From the NCBI GenBank assembly GCA_026168455.1, contig CM047426.1, positions 72,815,986-72,879,985 of the forward strand: 64,000 nt of DNA, read 5' to 3'. The stretch comes from Theocolax elegans (Eukaryota; Arthropoda; Insecta; Hymenoptera; Cerocephalidae). The position numbers and the translations under genes are program-made. Position 1 is the first letter of the stretch. Each line of letters begins with the position of its first letter. Below the pieces are notes generated by a model. That model searched no databases. It had not been told where the DNA came from and saw nothing but the letters and a program-made list of their open reading frames with translations. This document shows positions 1 to 11,600 of this stretch, in pieces.

Positions 1-10
1 AAATGTGAAA

Positions 11-2579
11 ATAAATTTAAAAAGTTAAAGTAACTACTTATCGAGATCTTTATTTTGAGAGAAAATGAATTTATAAATCTTGCTTCTACGCATCACCAGT
101 ACTTGTCAAATGGAGACAAACAAGCTTGATTAAGTTCGATTTGGTCATCAAAAACGCGAGAAATCGTGCACATGCAAGCCCGTCATGATAAGATACAGAG
201 AAAATACGGATGATCAAGATTTAGAAGTTCAAAGTTTTTTTAAATTAATCTAATAAAAATCCAAGTTTTTTAATTGAAAACTTCGATAAATATTGAAACC
301 CCAATTTTCCCGTTCTTAGAGGGCTGAGCAAAAAATGTTTCTATTTCAGCACGAATTTGTCTTCTTAATTAAATTTGTAGATATATATCTAACCTAGTTT
401 AAAAATTACAAGGAAAAATAATTAATTAGTACTTAAAAAATGATTGAGTGAATGTTTTATAACATTTGTTTCTTTCCTTTTTGTTTAGTCATACGAGCAA
501 TGTAAGTATTTTTTAACTATAATTGATACAAAAATAGTTTAGAATTAATGAGTATATCCATTATTATCCCTGGGTGTTAAAATTTAGAATTTGCATTCGT
601 TATATTCTCCAAGTATTTTTCCAAGTATCTCTTAAAATATTTACAAATTCTGCTTTTTAAACGGTATATACATTTGTATACACAAGATATCTAAGAGGGG
701 TATTGGGTGGATTATGCATCAGAAAACTCAACACATTGAATTTATACATTTAAGTATCGAGAGTCACCTTTTTGCACCGTGAATAAATATTATAATTAAT
801 AATCAAAATAGATAATGTAAATGTGAAAAAGATTGGAAAACTAAATTTAGAATTGTATTATATCACAATGTGAAATGGTAAAAGAATATTGTAAATATCA
901 TAGATCGAGACAAATGTTTCATTATTTCATTCTCGAAAATCGCTAGAATAATGCAAACAAAAATCTTAATTATAATGTAACCATGCACTTACAGAATATA
1001 CAATGTAGGTTGTTAAAAATAATAGTAAGAATACATTTATAAATACACTTATGAATATAATTTAAAATTAAAAATTTAAATTTGAGTACTTTGACATACA
1101 CTAATATGAAAAATGTAAAACTAAATTCTTATCATTTAAAGCAAAAATCAGAAGCAAAAGCATTCATTTACGTTTGACAAAGAAATGTGTTATAATAGTA
1201 AGTGTAGTTATACAGATATATGTATATTATGCGGGCATACAATTGTATCAATTTAATTACCGAGAGATCAGTAAACCCTAAAATTAAATAAATTTAAAAA
1301 GTTAAAGTAACTACTTATCGAGATCTTTATTTTGAGAGAAAATGAATTTATAAATCTTGCTTCTACGCATCACCAGTACTTGTCAAATGGAGACAAACAA
1401 GCTTGATTAAGTTCGATTTGGTCATCAAAAACGCGAGAAATCGTGCACATGCAAGCCCGTCATGATAAGATACAGAGAAAATACGGATGATCAAGATTTA
1501 GAAGTTCAAAGTTTTTTTTAAATTAATCTAATAAAAATCCAAGTTTTTTAATTGAAAACTTCGATAAATATTGAAACCCCAATTTTCCCGTTCTTAGAGG
1601 GCTGAGCAAAAAATGTTTCTATTTCAGCACGAATTTGTCTTCTTAATTAAATTTGTAGATATATATCTAACCTAGTTTAAAAATTACAAGGAAAAATAAT
1701 TAATTAGTACTTAAAAAATGATTGAGTGAATGTTTTATAACATTTGTTTCTTTCCTTTTTGTTTAGTCATACGAGCAATGTAAGTATTTTTTAACTATAA
1801 TTGATACAAAAATAGTTTAGAATTAATGAGTATATCCATTATTATCCCTGGGTGTTAAAATTTAGAATTTGCATTCGTTATATTCTCCAAGTATTTTTCC
1901 AAGTATCTCTTAAAATATTTACAAATTCTGCTTTTTAAACGGTATATACATTTGTATACACAAGATATCTAAGAGGGGTATTGGGTGGATTATGCATCAG
2001 AAAACTCAACACATTGAATTTATACATTTAAGTATCGAGAGTCACCTTTTTGCACCGTGAATAAATATTATAATTAATAATCAAAATAGATAATGTAAAT
2101 GTGAAAAAGATTGGAAAACTAAATTTAGAATTGTATTATATCACAATGTGAAATGGTAAAAGAATATTGTAAATATCATAGATCGAGACAAATGTTTCAT
2201 TATTTCATTCTCGAAAATCGCTAGAATAATGCAAACAAAAATCTTAATTATAATGTAACCATGCACTTACAGAAGATATACAATGTAGGTTATTAAAAAT
2301 AATATGTAAGAATACATTTATAAATATACACTTATGAATATAATTTAAAATTAAAAATTTAAATTTGAGTACTTTGACATACACTAATATGAAAAATGTA
2401 AAACTAAATTCTTATCATTTAAAGCAAAAATCAGAAGCAAAAGCATTCATTTACGTTTGACAAAGAAATGTGTTATAATAGTAAGTGTAGTTATACAGAT
2501 ATATGTATATTATGCGGGCATACAATTGTATCAATTTAATTACCGAGAGATCAGTAAACCCTAAAATTAAATAAATTTA
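11..2579. repeat. Two-copy tandem duplication, unit about 1.28 kb
   Basis: Copy 1 runs 11-1287 (1277 bp) and copy 2 runs 1288-2570 (1283 bp), followed by a 9-bp start of a third unit (2571-2579). The copies are almost identical by eye. I see four small insertions in copy 2 (one T in a T-run near 1511, GA near 2275, T near 2305, TA near 2327) and one G/A change near 2291. Bases 1-10 do not match the sequence before copy 2, so the array seems to be two copies only. No open frame or exon-like stretch was seen in the unit. It lies downstream of the last visible exon of the minus-strand transporter, so probably in an intron or 3' part of that gene. Confidence 0.93.
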
Positions 2580-2912
2580 GAATTAAAAATAAACTAAAAT
2601 TTTGGGTTAAAAATAATATTTTATAATTGTACATATAATATACACAGTATTATGGAAACTATTAATTCGTTAATTAACTGGTTTAATAATATCCAAAATA
2701 AATATTTAAAATATTTAGATATCATAATTGTTAGAATTCTATTGGTTGTGTTTAAACTCAGTATATTCTACACGAGTGGTTGTAGTTTATCTGGTCGATT
2801 GAGTTTACACGACTAACTAACGAACGATTGATTTATCTAGATATTTAATCGAAGCTGTAAGTAGAGTATACGCAGGGCAAGTGTATGAACAGGGTGTATA
2901 GAGGATACTTAC
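2580..2912. other. AT-rich non-coding stretch, likely intron of the MFSD6-like gene
   Basis: This lies left of the donor of the last visible transporter exon (GT on minus at 2912-2911). Reading the minus strand, all frames carry frequent stops, and I see no acceptor followed by an open frame. The missing C-terminal exon is therefore not here. Confidence 0.6.
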
Positions 2913-3088
2913 CAATGCAAAAGTGAGCAATAACTGGAAGTGCTTGACCAGTCGTAGTCATTTGCCGAGGTATCAAATGCCGGAAGTAGAGTATCGCCGT
3001 GACCCACATTATTCCGAGGGTGAAAAGTTCGAGTGCCTCGGAAACCAAAGCCCACCAAACATCCGGGACGAGACTTAGTCCAGTGAAC
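2913..3088 (-). CDS. MFSD6-like, coding exon 8 (last visible)
   Basis: The acceptor CGTTTCAG precedes G-TTC-ACT. The product includes FTGLSLVPDVWWALVSEALE, LFTLGIMWVTAILYFRHLIP and QALPVIAHFCIG, the late MFS helices. The donor CATTG|GTAAGT leaves phase 1 and no stop, so the gene continues leftward. Confidence 0.85.
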
Positions 3089-6000
3089 CTGAAACGTACG
3101 CGTTACCTTTGTCTTGTACATATTTTTATATTTTCCTCGCTCACGTTCATATTCGATATTTTGTCAATTCCAACCGGATACTATCACTATTATATTCTGA
3201 TAATTGGTGGCTCGATCCATTGTACTAATATCAATATGCTAATAATATCTTCTGTATTAAATTAATATTGATGTGATAAACAACACGACATATGTTTGGA
3301 GGACTATTTTCTAAAATGTTGCCTAATGTAATTGTATAGGTATGTAATAGAAAACTAAATAATTAAAAGATTAAAAAAAATATATAATTATATGGATATG
3401 GATATAAAATATCCGTATATAGGTGGATAAGATTAACGGTAGTCGGTAGATCACGTAACAGATTCGTTTAAAGATTACGCAAGGTGGGTACACTCTTCGT
3501 AGGTGGATTACTTACCTGACGATATAAATAATAAAGGCAGTGATGAGAAGATTACTATGTCCGCAGTAATCGACTAGGTGCTCGGACTTCCAGAGAAACA
3601 GCACCGCAGGCAACGCACCTACCGTTAGGGCCAACCCAATTGATAGTTCGTCTCCTTTCAAATGAACGAGATGTCTGCGGGCAAACGACTCAAATTATAA
3701 TTTACTTGACTTCAATTTACGACTCAGGTACACTTGTACTATAGGATTTTCAGGCAGTAACGTTTACCAATTACTTTTGTATAGTCAAAAAAGTATGAGA
3801 TAATAATTACATGGAGAGATAGCTGTCCATGGCGCTCCAGAATGTACCGGCGAGGAGGAGGACCAGGAAGAGAGCAGCGGTCTCGGCCCCGTACTTCCGG
3901 ACTGCGCTCATCGGCAACGCGAGCATCCCGCTTCGGGTGTGCCACCACCACTCGGGAGGACTCAGCGGCATCTCGTTTGCCGACAACGCGACGAACGCCG
4001 CCAGCAGGGACAGGAGCGCGTGGACCGCTATCGGCGCGTAGTACGTCGGACTGGCTCCCAGTAGCTGCGTCAGGTACCCGCTCAACGGCCCGAAGGCGGC
4101 GAATCCCAGGCACCCGAACGCTGTGTTCATCATCGTGTGTTTTTATTTGATCCAGGCTTTTTCAACCCAACCGAGGGAAGATACGAGAGGAGATACAACG
4201 AAGGAAAAAGGACTCACCTAGTTGCCGACCCACATCGCCTCGACCGGTTGAAGTTTCCCTCGTGGCTATCACGACTCCCGTGTCGATGAGTGCGACTGCC
4301 GCCGTCGGGAATATGTCGGCTAGAGATCGGATACCCAAGTACATCCAGAAGGTCAGCTGCTCGTTACCGATCACCCGCCGGCATTGGCTCTCCGCCAGGA
4401 TGTTTCCCTCGATTATCGTCAGCTTCGTGTTGCGCCGTTGCATCGGCGATCTACCTCGCATGTACACTGCAGCCCATCAAATCCTCGATTAACGTTTATG
4501 AATTGACTTGTGCTATACCTGCACCCATCCCATCCCATCCCTATTACATTACAACTATAGTCTTGTACTTTTTTTCCACTCGAGCCTAAGTGTTCGGAGA
4601 AAAAAAGCAGGAGCAGCCGTTTTGCGATAATTAATTGCGCGACGACGAGCGATTGCCCGCGAACGTCCTGCAGTAACGTTTCGCCGGAAACGAATGTTGC
4701 ACTCGAGCCGAGATTTCCAATTTGTTGCCTCCCGTTATTTTCCATTGTCTACGCGGTCTTACCTCGTTACAACCTCGCGACGAACATAAATCTTGATATA
4801 AGCAACGATACTCTCCCGAGCTTCCCGGTGATAATTGATATGTAAACTTTCATTTTTAAATAATAATGCGTACGGGAGTAAATAATTTTTTAAACAAGGA
4901 ATTTAAAATCTTTTCTCTACATTTTCAAGTATTAATTATTCATTTTTTAGATTGCCATTCATTTTTATCTCAAGCTTGAAAGATTAATGTATAGTAGTAT
5001 AAGTCATATATTGGGACACGTTACACCCAATTTATAATTAAATTTCTCGCGCTTAAAATTATCGACTGAGAAATACTATATTAGAAATACTAATATTGTA
5101 TTATTTATTGTATAGAAAAATTAAATCAAAACAGTGATTTATAAGATTTAAATAATATTAATATATCTAAACAAAACAAATAAATATTTTTAAAACAATC
5201 GTGTAAATTGTCTTATAATACTGTTCTATAAGAATATTATAATATGTTGGACTTATCAAAATTTTTTGTAAAAAGACTTTCCAGTAGGTAATTTTAAGCA
5301 TATAAAATGTTAAGTACTGATTGAGTCTGACCTGTTGATTAGCAAAAATTTGGAAGCGTTGTTTTAAAAATTTCGCGCTAAAAAGAACCATCAAAACTTT
5401 AACACTCGTAATAATTGAATAAATGTTTGTAACTATATATTTTTTGTAAAAGAAAATTACTAATAAAAATAAATAATGAAGTAACTAAGAGGAAAGACCA
5501 TACGGGATTAAATGCGAGGTTCGAGTCAATAGTTTGTATAGGTGCGTGTGCGTCTATACGTTGAATACAACTCGACAAAAGTAAATACTTTCAGACTTTA
5601 TGGCGAGTGCTGCAAATTAATGGGCATATAGTCAAGTATACACTATGTAGAAATTACTATTTGTTCGTCACTTAACACTTTTTTCTCTCAGTTACTTATA
5701 AGAGTACGGTAATACTTATTATCTGCGCATTCATTGTTTATTTCTTTATTGCGTCTAATTTAATACTCTACGTGAAAATCGATATGTTTGATTTTTATCA
5801 GTATAATCTTAAACTCGCGTAAATAATATGGAATAATTTGCTTAATAATACACATAAATTATCTTAATCGACATATAGCTAAACTAAAAGAGAGACATAT
5901 TAGTTTACGGATAAATGCACCTATATGCGTACATCTTATCCTGTACAGTTAATTAAAGTGCGTAATAGCTTTAGCAGACGCGTATACAAATACAGCATTG

Positions 6001-8403
6001 CTTAATCGTCCGCTTTGCAAATTTCATATAAACTTTTCATTTATTTTCTCATATCTAATCTAAACAGACATTAATAAAAAAAATTCGCTCTCTCAGAGTA
6101 TATATAATATACGTTCAAGAAAGTAAATCTTGTTGTAGATTCGATACACTTACTCGAGTATCTAATCGCTTAAAACTATAATAATAATAATGAAGGTGGC
6201 GCAGTTTCATATTACCTATGCCGGTGTCATACGGATGGTCGAGCGTGCACTCGACGAGGCAGGTTTGGTTGACCTCGGCCATCGAACGCTCGATTTCCCC
6301 GGGTATCCTACACTCGAAGAACTGGGCGACCGGGTAAGCGCACCAGTCGTCCGTGTCTTCCGGGTTTACGGCTTGTCGAAGGCTCGCGTTCACCGCGACG
6401 CTTCTTCCCGATTCCGTGAACACGTGGCAAATTTTACGACCCGTCGTGTCCTTGTAGCACACGCGAGGCGATTCGCTTTTCGGCAATATGTAACGCCGTG
6501 ATTTACCTGTAACACATACAAATGAATTTATGCATCTATGACACGTAAAAAGCATTTATCTGGGATGAATAATTAAGGATTGCTTAAACGAGTCAATGTA
6601 ATAATCTTATTCACAGTAATCGTGACATTCACGAGTGAGAAATAATAATAGAACAAAAATAAATTAGTTTTAAATGCTTTTAAAAGTGTATTCAAGAAAA
6701 TTCAGTATAATTCAATGGGATGTAAACGACATCAACATCACATTTAAGACGATAAAAGTGGCTTACTCGGTATCGGTTCGTCGGCCATCATACGCATAGT
6801 CGTGGTAGTTATCCTCTCGGTAGTCTCGAGGGGTATCACTCCGAGCTCGCCGCTGCTTTCGACTTCCGGTCCATCGGGGGCCGACTCGTCGAGAAGGACG
6901 GCCTCGGTTCCCAGGAGCGGGACAACGCTCACGGGTGGTGCTTCCGTCCGGCTGGGTGAAAACTTGCCTCTCTTGCGTTTCGCGTCCGAAGGGTAGCACG
7001 CGTAATTGCAGTTCTCGAGGTACACCGTACCTATTAGCTCTTCGTTTGACCATCGATGGCATCCGATCGCATCTTGACACCTGCGCACGTTACGATCGTC
7101 GGTCAATTTATGTTCACGATGATCGTGCTATTATCGTGTCTAGTAGATTTATTGCAAAATATTATAAATGTGTGTTCGACTTGACACATTTGTAATTTCA
7201 TTAGTAAGTAAAGTATAACATAGTGAAACGGTTCAACGAATACTACTCCAGTATATTTATATTTATATTTTATAGCTTATGGATGTTACGGAACGATACT
7301 CGAAAAAATAAAATAGAAGAAAATATTAATCTAGTAGATCGCGTGGATAATCAGTGGGAAATACTATACAGGCGTTTGTCGTCGAGTGAGAGTTGACTTA
7401 GAGAAAAGGTAGTGTGCTTAGACCGACAAACGGGGAACGATCCGTCTAGCTTTGCGATTTATCATCGGATTACCTTTCCTGATGAACGGTGGCGCCTTGC
7501 TGGTCACAGGAAAACTTGACGGCTGGTCTGAGCTCGTGGGGCAGCTCTATCCTCTTGACGGCGGGTACGAGGAGCAGTAGGGAGTAAAACAGCGCGGAGA
7601 AAACGCAGCATACGGCTATCATGACCCGGAGGTAGCGACCGTTGCTCGCGCGATTACCGGGCTTGTCGGATTGAGATCGGTAACGCGAGGCCGCTACCCG
7701 GTCGGCGATCGGTCCAGCAAGCAGGGGGCCCAGGATCGCCGCGGCTGGTGCTATCATCGATACCGTGCGGATCTCCTCCGGGCTCAAGCCCACTGCGATC
7801 ATGTGCAGCGGCAGGAACGGAAGCAGGCACCCCATTCCTGAAATACCATGATTATATCACGCGACTCGTGTTATATTTTCTTATCCTCGTAAACCTACAT
7901 TTTTTTCCACGCTTGTATGTTAAACGATAAATAATTACTGTATAAAAAAGCTAGAAGCTCTCATAAAAAAGTGGTTGTGTATACAAATATGTTTCAATCA
8001 TATTTTTTATTCGCGTAATCAATGCGATGAATAGAAGTATTAGAGAATTTGATTGACAACATGAGTACAGTAACAAAGCGTACTTGTTTGTCGTACAAAA
8101 ACCCAAAATCAATTGGTTTAATTATTTTTTTACTATCTGTGAAATGATTTTTAGTAAATCTTAACTGAAATGTTGAAATTATTATAAAATACAATATATC
8201 GATACACGCGAGTTGTTGTAGTACCAACATAGTTGAATTAGACCAACGATAAAATGTAAATAAAGCTCGAGTCGATGAATACGGCAATTACCTCCAAAGA
8301 AAAAGAAGAGAAGGCATTTGAGACTGATGAGATTCGTATTGATAAATTTCTTGGGGGCATCGTAGCCCTTGGTATCCTCGATCGGCTCGGTTGTGGAACT
8401 CAT
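2913..8403 (-). CDS. MFSD6-like major facilitator superfamily transporter (partial, C-terminus off left edge)
   Basis: Probable multi-pass plasma-membrane transporter of the MFS_1_like/MFSD6 family; substrate unknown. Coding exons on the minus strand: 8403-8292, 7837-7474, 7080-6767, 6506-6216, 4466-4218, 4120-3811, 3674-3516, 3088-2913. The phases join without a stop to give 658 codons plus one base. The family signature GGMGCLLPFLPLHM follows the first splice, then GPLLAGPIADR, a classic MFS loop 2-3 signature. A long Cys-rich loop (exons 3-4) has two N-glycosylation sequons (NAS, NQT) and is typical of MFSD6 relatives. Later segments LTFWMYLGIRSLADIFPTAA and FGCLGFAAFGPLSGYL match the second half of the fold. 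The last exon ends in phase 1 after HFCIG, so at least one more exon is needed and lies beyond base 1 or is undetected. The start is the ATG at 8403, preceded by stops and three small upstream frames. Confidence 0.88.
3516..3674 (-). CDS. MFSD6-like, coding exon 7
   Basis: The acceptor TGCCCGCAG precedes A-CAT-CTC. It encodes HLVHLKGDELSIGLALTVGA and then two hydrophobic helices (LPAVLFLW, LLITAFIIYIV). The donor GTCAG|GTAAGT is in phase 2. Confidence 0.85.
3811..4120 (-). CDS. MFSD6-like, coding exon 6
   Basis: The acceptor AACACAG joins DVGRQL to AFGCLGFAAFGPLSGYL. Three hydrophobic segments follow (HALLSLLAAFVALSA, AALFLVLLLAGTFWSAM). The donor CCAT|GTAATT is in phase 2. Confidence 0.87.
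4218..4466 (-). CDS. MFSD6-like, coding exon 5
   Basis: The acceptor GGCTGCAG is followed by a hydrophilic lead and then the membrane segment LTFWMYLGIRSLADIFPTAA and the loop TRETSTGRGDVGRQ, strongly like MFSD6 relatives. Donor CTAG|GTGAGT is in phase 1. The exact acceptor is the least certain junction in this gene. Confidence 0.8.
4467..6215. other. Large intron of the MFSD6-like gene
   Basis: The intron is 1.75 kb, mostly AT-rich. A GC-richer patch at about 4560-4800 contains an open frame on minus and a GTAAGA donor-like site near 4763. I could not find an exon there whose phases fit exons 4 and 5, so it is left as intron. Confidence 0.6.
6216..6506 (-). CDS. MFSD6-like, coding exon 4 (Cys-rich loop, second half)
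   Basis: The acceptor GTTACAG is followed by a long open frame with paired cysteines (RVCYKDTTGRKICHVF, WCAYP, FFECR, CLVECTLDHPYD) and sequons NAS and NQT. This reads as an extracellular, disulfide-rich loop. Donor ATAG|GTAATA is in phase 1. Confidence 0.87.
6767..7080 (-). CDS. MFSD6-like, coding exon 3 (Cys-rich loop, first half)
   Basis: The acceptor GCGCAG precedes G-TGT-CAA. It encodes a hydrophilic segment with CQDAIGCHRW and NCNYACYPSDAKRKRGK, then an acidic and Ser/Thr-rich region. Donor CCGA|GTAAGC is in phase 1. Confidence 0.85.
7474..7837 (-). CDS. MFSD6-like, coding exon 2
   Basis: The acceptor TTTCAG precedes GA-ATG, completing the conserved Gly-Gly-Met-Gly. The exon holds helix 1, the GPLLAGPIADR loop, a basic stretch and a further helix (MIAVCCVFSALFYSLLLLV). 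The donor GAAAG|GTAATC is in phase 2. Confidence 0.88.
8292..8403 (-). CDS. MFSD6-like, coding exon 1
   Basis: 37 codons plus one base. It carries the cytoplasmic N-terminus (MSSTTEPIEDTKGYDAP) and the start of the first membrane helix (LKCLLFFFFG). The donor is GGAG|GTAATT on the minus strand. The exon continues 5' as leader to 8593. Confidence 0.85.
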
Positions 8404-8593
8404 ATTGGCGTCTGGTCGAGTTCTTATCGTTCGTACAGTTTCAGATAGACGATGATTTGATGGTCGATGCAACTAATCTACTTTCGGCATTCGACATCTT
8501 TGCGCCGTTTCATCGTTCCACGCTCGCCGATATCAACTTTAGCGCGCCTTCTTCTCGTTTCGCTTCCATTGCTCCGTTTATCTGCACTCCGTT
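8404..8593 (-). other. 5' leader of the MFSD6-like gene with three upstream ORFs
   Basis: On minus, a good acceptor (TTATATTGCAG, AG at 8595-8594) opens an exon running into coding exon 1. The leader has three ATGs before the main start, each with its own stop: 8569-8510 (MEAKREEGALKL..., 19 residues), a short one starting in the GGAACGATG context near 8515, and 8497-8441 (MSNAESRLVAST..., 18 residues). The acceptor means another leader exon lies further right. Confidence 0.55.
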
Positions 8594-8603
8594 CTGCAAT
8601 ATA

Positions 8604-11600
8604 ATTTTAATTAATACAGACACCTATTGTTAATTGTGTATGATAATATTAATCAATCGAATCGTTTGTGCGATTAAGAATGTCGTATATTTATTAAATA
8701 TCTATATATAGATTGAACGACTTTCAGATTTCAATCGCATCCGCTATACTCGTTGCATTGATTGAGTTGTCCAAAACATTTATAATCGTCATCGGTGATT
8801 TTTAACGTGGAGATTGGTGCACAAGAGGAGGCGAAATGAACTTTGAGAAATGGATTTGGTGTAAAGTTGAAATTGACGTTTGTGATATCAACTATTGCAA
8901 CTACGATATATTTAAATATTGTTGCCGTATTTTTGACTCTCAGACCTAAATAAAACTGCAATGAAGACATAAACATTTTTTTGATTATAAATACTTGATT
9001 TGAATGTTCTTCAGTGTTCGGTCAGTTTGCTTACAAAAATACTTTTGAAATACCAAAAAAGCAGTCTATGATTATAATGTTGTTATTTATATGATTCTGC
9101 GATGGGATTCCTTTATATTTTATTTTACGGCAAAGATCCATTTGACATGCGTGAACTTGACAAAAATTTCTTAAATAAATATTTCTTAAACAAAGTTTTT
9201 CAGTATTGATTTAACAATAAAGTGTCCGTACCATATTTTAAAGTTAGAAAAGTCATTCGTAATATCGTTACTCTCGTTCGAAGCGAGGAAAAAAGCTCTT
9301 TTTACATAAAGATAGAAGTTTAAAGAAGACATTAAAAGAAAAAATATGTTAACGCGCACGTTAACCCTTTTCGAGTAACGTGGAGTTTTAAAAGAAAACA
9401 TTTTGACTAGTAGCGGAATATATTATCTCAGGTTGTTTCATTATTCAACGTTGGAAAGATACACTGGTTTACTCGGCGATGGCAAACGCGTCTTTATCTT
9501 TTCGCACGTACTCGTCTCGCAACAACGTTTCCACCGCGATTTTTTCAAAGTTGTACGCGTTTCCACTGCATTGAATATTATGGAAGGCGCATCATCAACT
9601 ATATAGGTATACATCAGGTATAAAATATACAACGAAACCTGGCAACCGCGGTAATTTTTCAACTCGAATGATGAAAATGTCAAAGAGAGACAGGCGCGTC
9701 ATTGAGAAAGGTGCAAGGAGTAAATATAACATCGTGTGGATAGACAGGCCGAGCGATACGTTTACGCTGCACGCGATTCTCTTGCACGTAATACCCCGTA
9801 TAAGCCGTGCACCGGAGATAATCCCAGCTGGTGTACACGCACGTACACACGTAGGCTTACGGTCGCGAAGCGCGGTGAGAATGGGAGTGCGCGTAACCGG
9901 TGGGCGGACGCGCGACTCGACGTAACGTACGCGTAATGCGACGCGACCGAGCTAATTAAATAAACGCGACCCGCAATTTTCCTACCCGACACGTTCGGTT
10001 ACATTTTTCTATTCTCTTCCTGTTTCTTTCCAACTCGCTGAAAAATTCGAGCGTTAACGAAATGGTATACCTCGCGTACTTTTGAATTATACGCGCCTCT
10101 TACGGCGAATCCCTTTTTCGAAGAACGTGGATTACACGTATGATTATATACACGTCGATCGAAATACTCGCGACCGGAAAAATAAACTGGGTTGACCGAC
10201 ACGCGTAATTCAGTTTTCCCGCTAAGCCAATTTTCTCTGTTGTGTGTCAAGTCGAGCTTCCTTTGCAATTTTTACGCGTATAGGTGTAGTGTGATACACA
10301 CATATACACACACGCCACGCTGCTCCGAGTTTTTCGGAGCTCGAGCTGGCTCGGCTCTTCTATTACCTGTGGGATCTTCCCAAGGTTAAGCTCGTACTCA
10401 CAACTTGTTCGTTTCCTCTTTTTGTCGATCTTTCCTACCCGGCTCGACAGTTTTTGCGAGACACTGTTAACGTTTACTTTCGAACGTAAACTCCGTCGCA
10501 CCGACCATCCACCTTTATTTGGTTACTAAACGCCATACCTTTTTGTCGATCTTAAATTATTATTCGTAACAATTGAACATAATACATTGAACCACAAATA
10601 ATTGTTACGAGGATTGCAAAATATATTTCTACGTATTTTTAGAAATCTTTAATTCGTTAACTATGTTTTAACTATTGTATATACAAGGATTTTTTGGTAT
10701 AGATATCTTTTTAAATTCACTTTTGGTTCTTTTTTTATTTTTTAACAATTTACGTCCAATTACATGCACACATTGGTTTTTTATTACACTGTCAGTTAAA
10801 AAGTTTTTTCCTCTTTGTGGCATTTATAAGACAAGGATAAATTTAAATAAAGGGTAATAAAAGAATAAGCACTTATAATAAATCTCTTTAGCTATCACTT
10901 TAATTCGTTAAATCGTTTAGACTTATGAAAAAATAAAAACTAATCAGAACGAAAAAAAGTTTATTACCGAATTTTATTGCGAGCACAAAGCAAGCTTAGA
11001 TTCTACAATTGTCGGGACTTTGAAGAAGGATATTCGGTAAATTAAACCTGATATAGTAAAAGCTACGGTAAAAGTTTTATTATCTCGGCAAGGGGAACAA
11101 AACAACGACAAAAGTGTCATATCCCGGCGTAGTTTGAAATGTATAAGAAAACGAGGAGTGCAACTAGTAAGATACGTTTTACGAAAGTGACATTAATTTT
11201 CAAAGCATTCGTGATAATCGACTGGTCGTTCAGCCTACGTGAAAAGCATAAACTTTGCGTGCTTTCCACGATTATAAAAATATATAATAGAGGCACTTTT
11301 TATAATTTGTAAAAACGGACGTTGTGTGTGGCGTAAAAGTAGGACACATCTCGAAATTAAATGTAATCCTTTTAACCGTAATGTATATAATTTTACTAAT
11401 AGAAAATAGAATTGATATACGAAAACCAAGATTATTTCGCGTATCGAGCCGATTATCGCTGTAATCAAGTGCCTATTGGAATTAAATGAGAAAAAGAAAG
11501 AAATAATAGAAATAGAATTTGAAAGATAATTAATTGGAAGGAAACGAGTACGATTCGTGCAGAAGTGGATGACGTTGGTGGTAGTCGAACGGTGACATAG

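Noticed and set aside
1..2579. CRISPR-like or satellite array
   Set aside because: Only two long copies without short regular spacers; a eukaryotic tandem duplication.
3739..4113. 124-codon minus frame over transporter exon 6
   Set aside because: Out-of-frame shadow of the real exon; no transporter similarity and no compatible splice sites.
4419..4745. 108-codon minus frame in the large transporter intron
   Set aside because: Overlaps exon 5 in another frame. Its GC-rich part has no acceptor/donor pair with phases that fit the neighbouring exons.
5510..5530. tRNA-like GGTTCGAGTC
   Set aside because: B-box-like match only; no A box or cloverleaf arms upstream.
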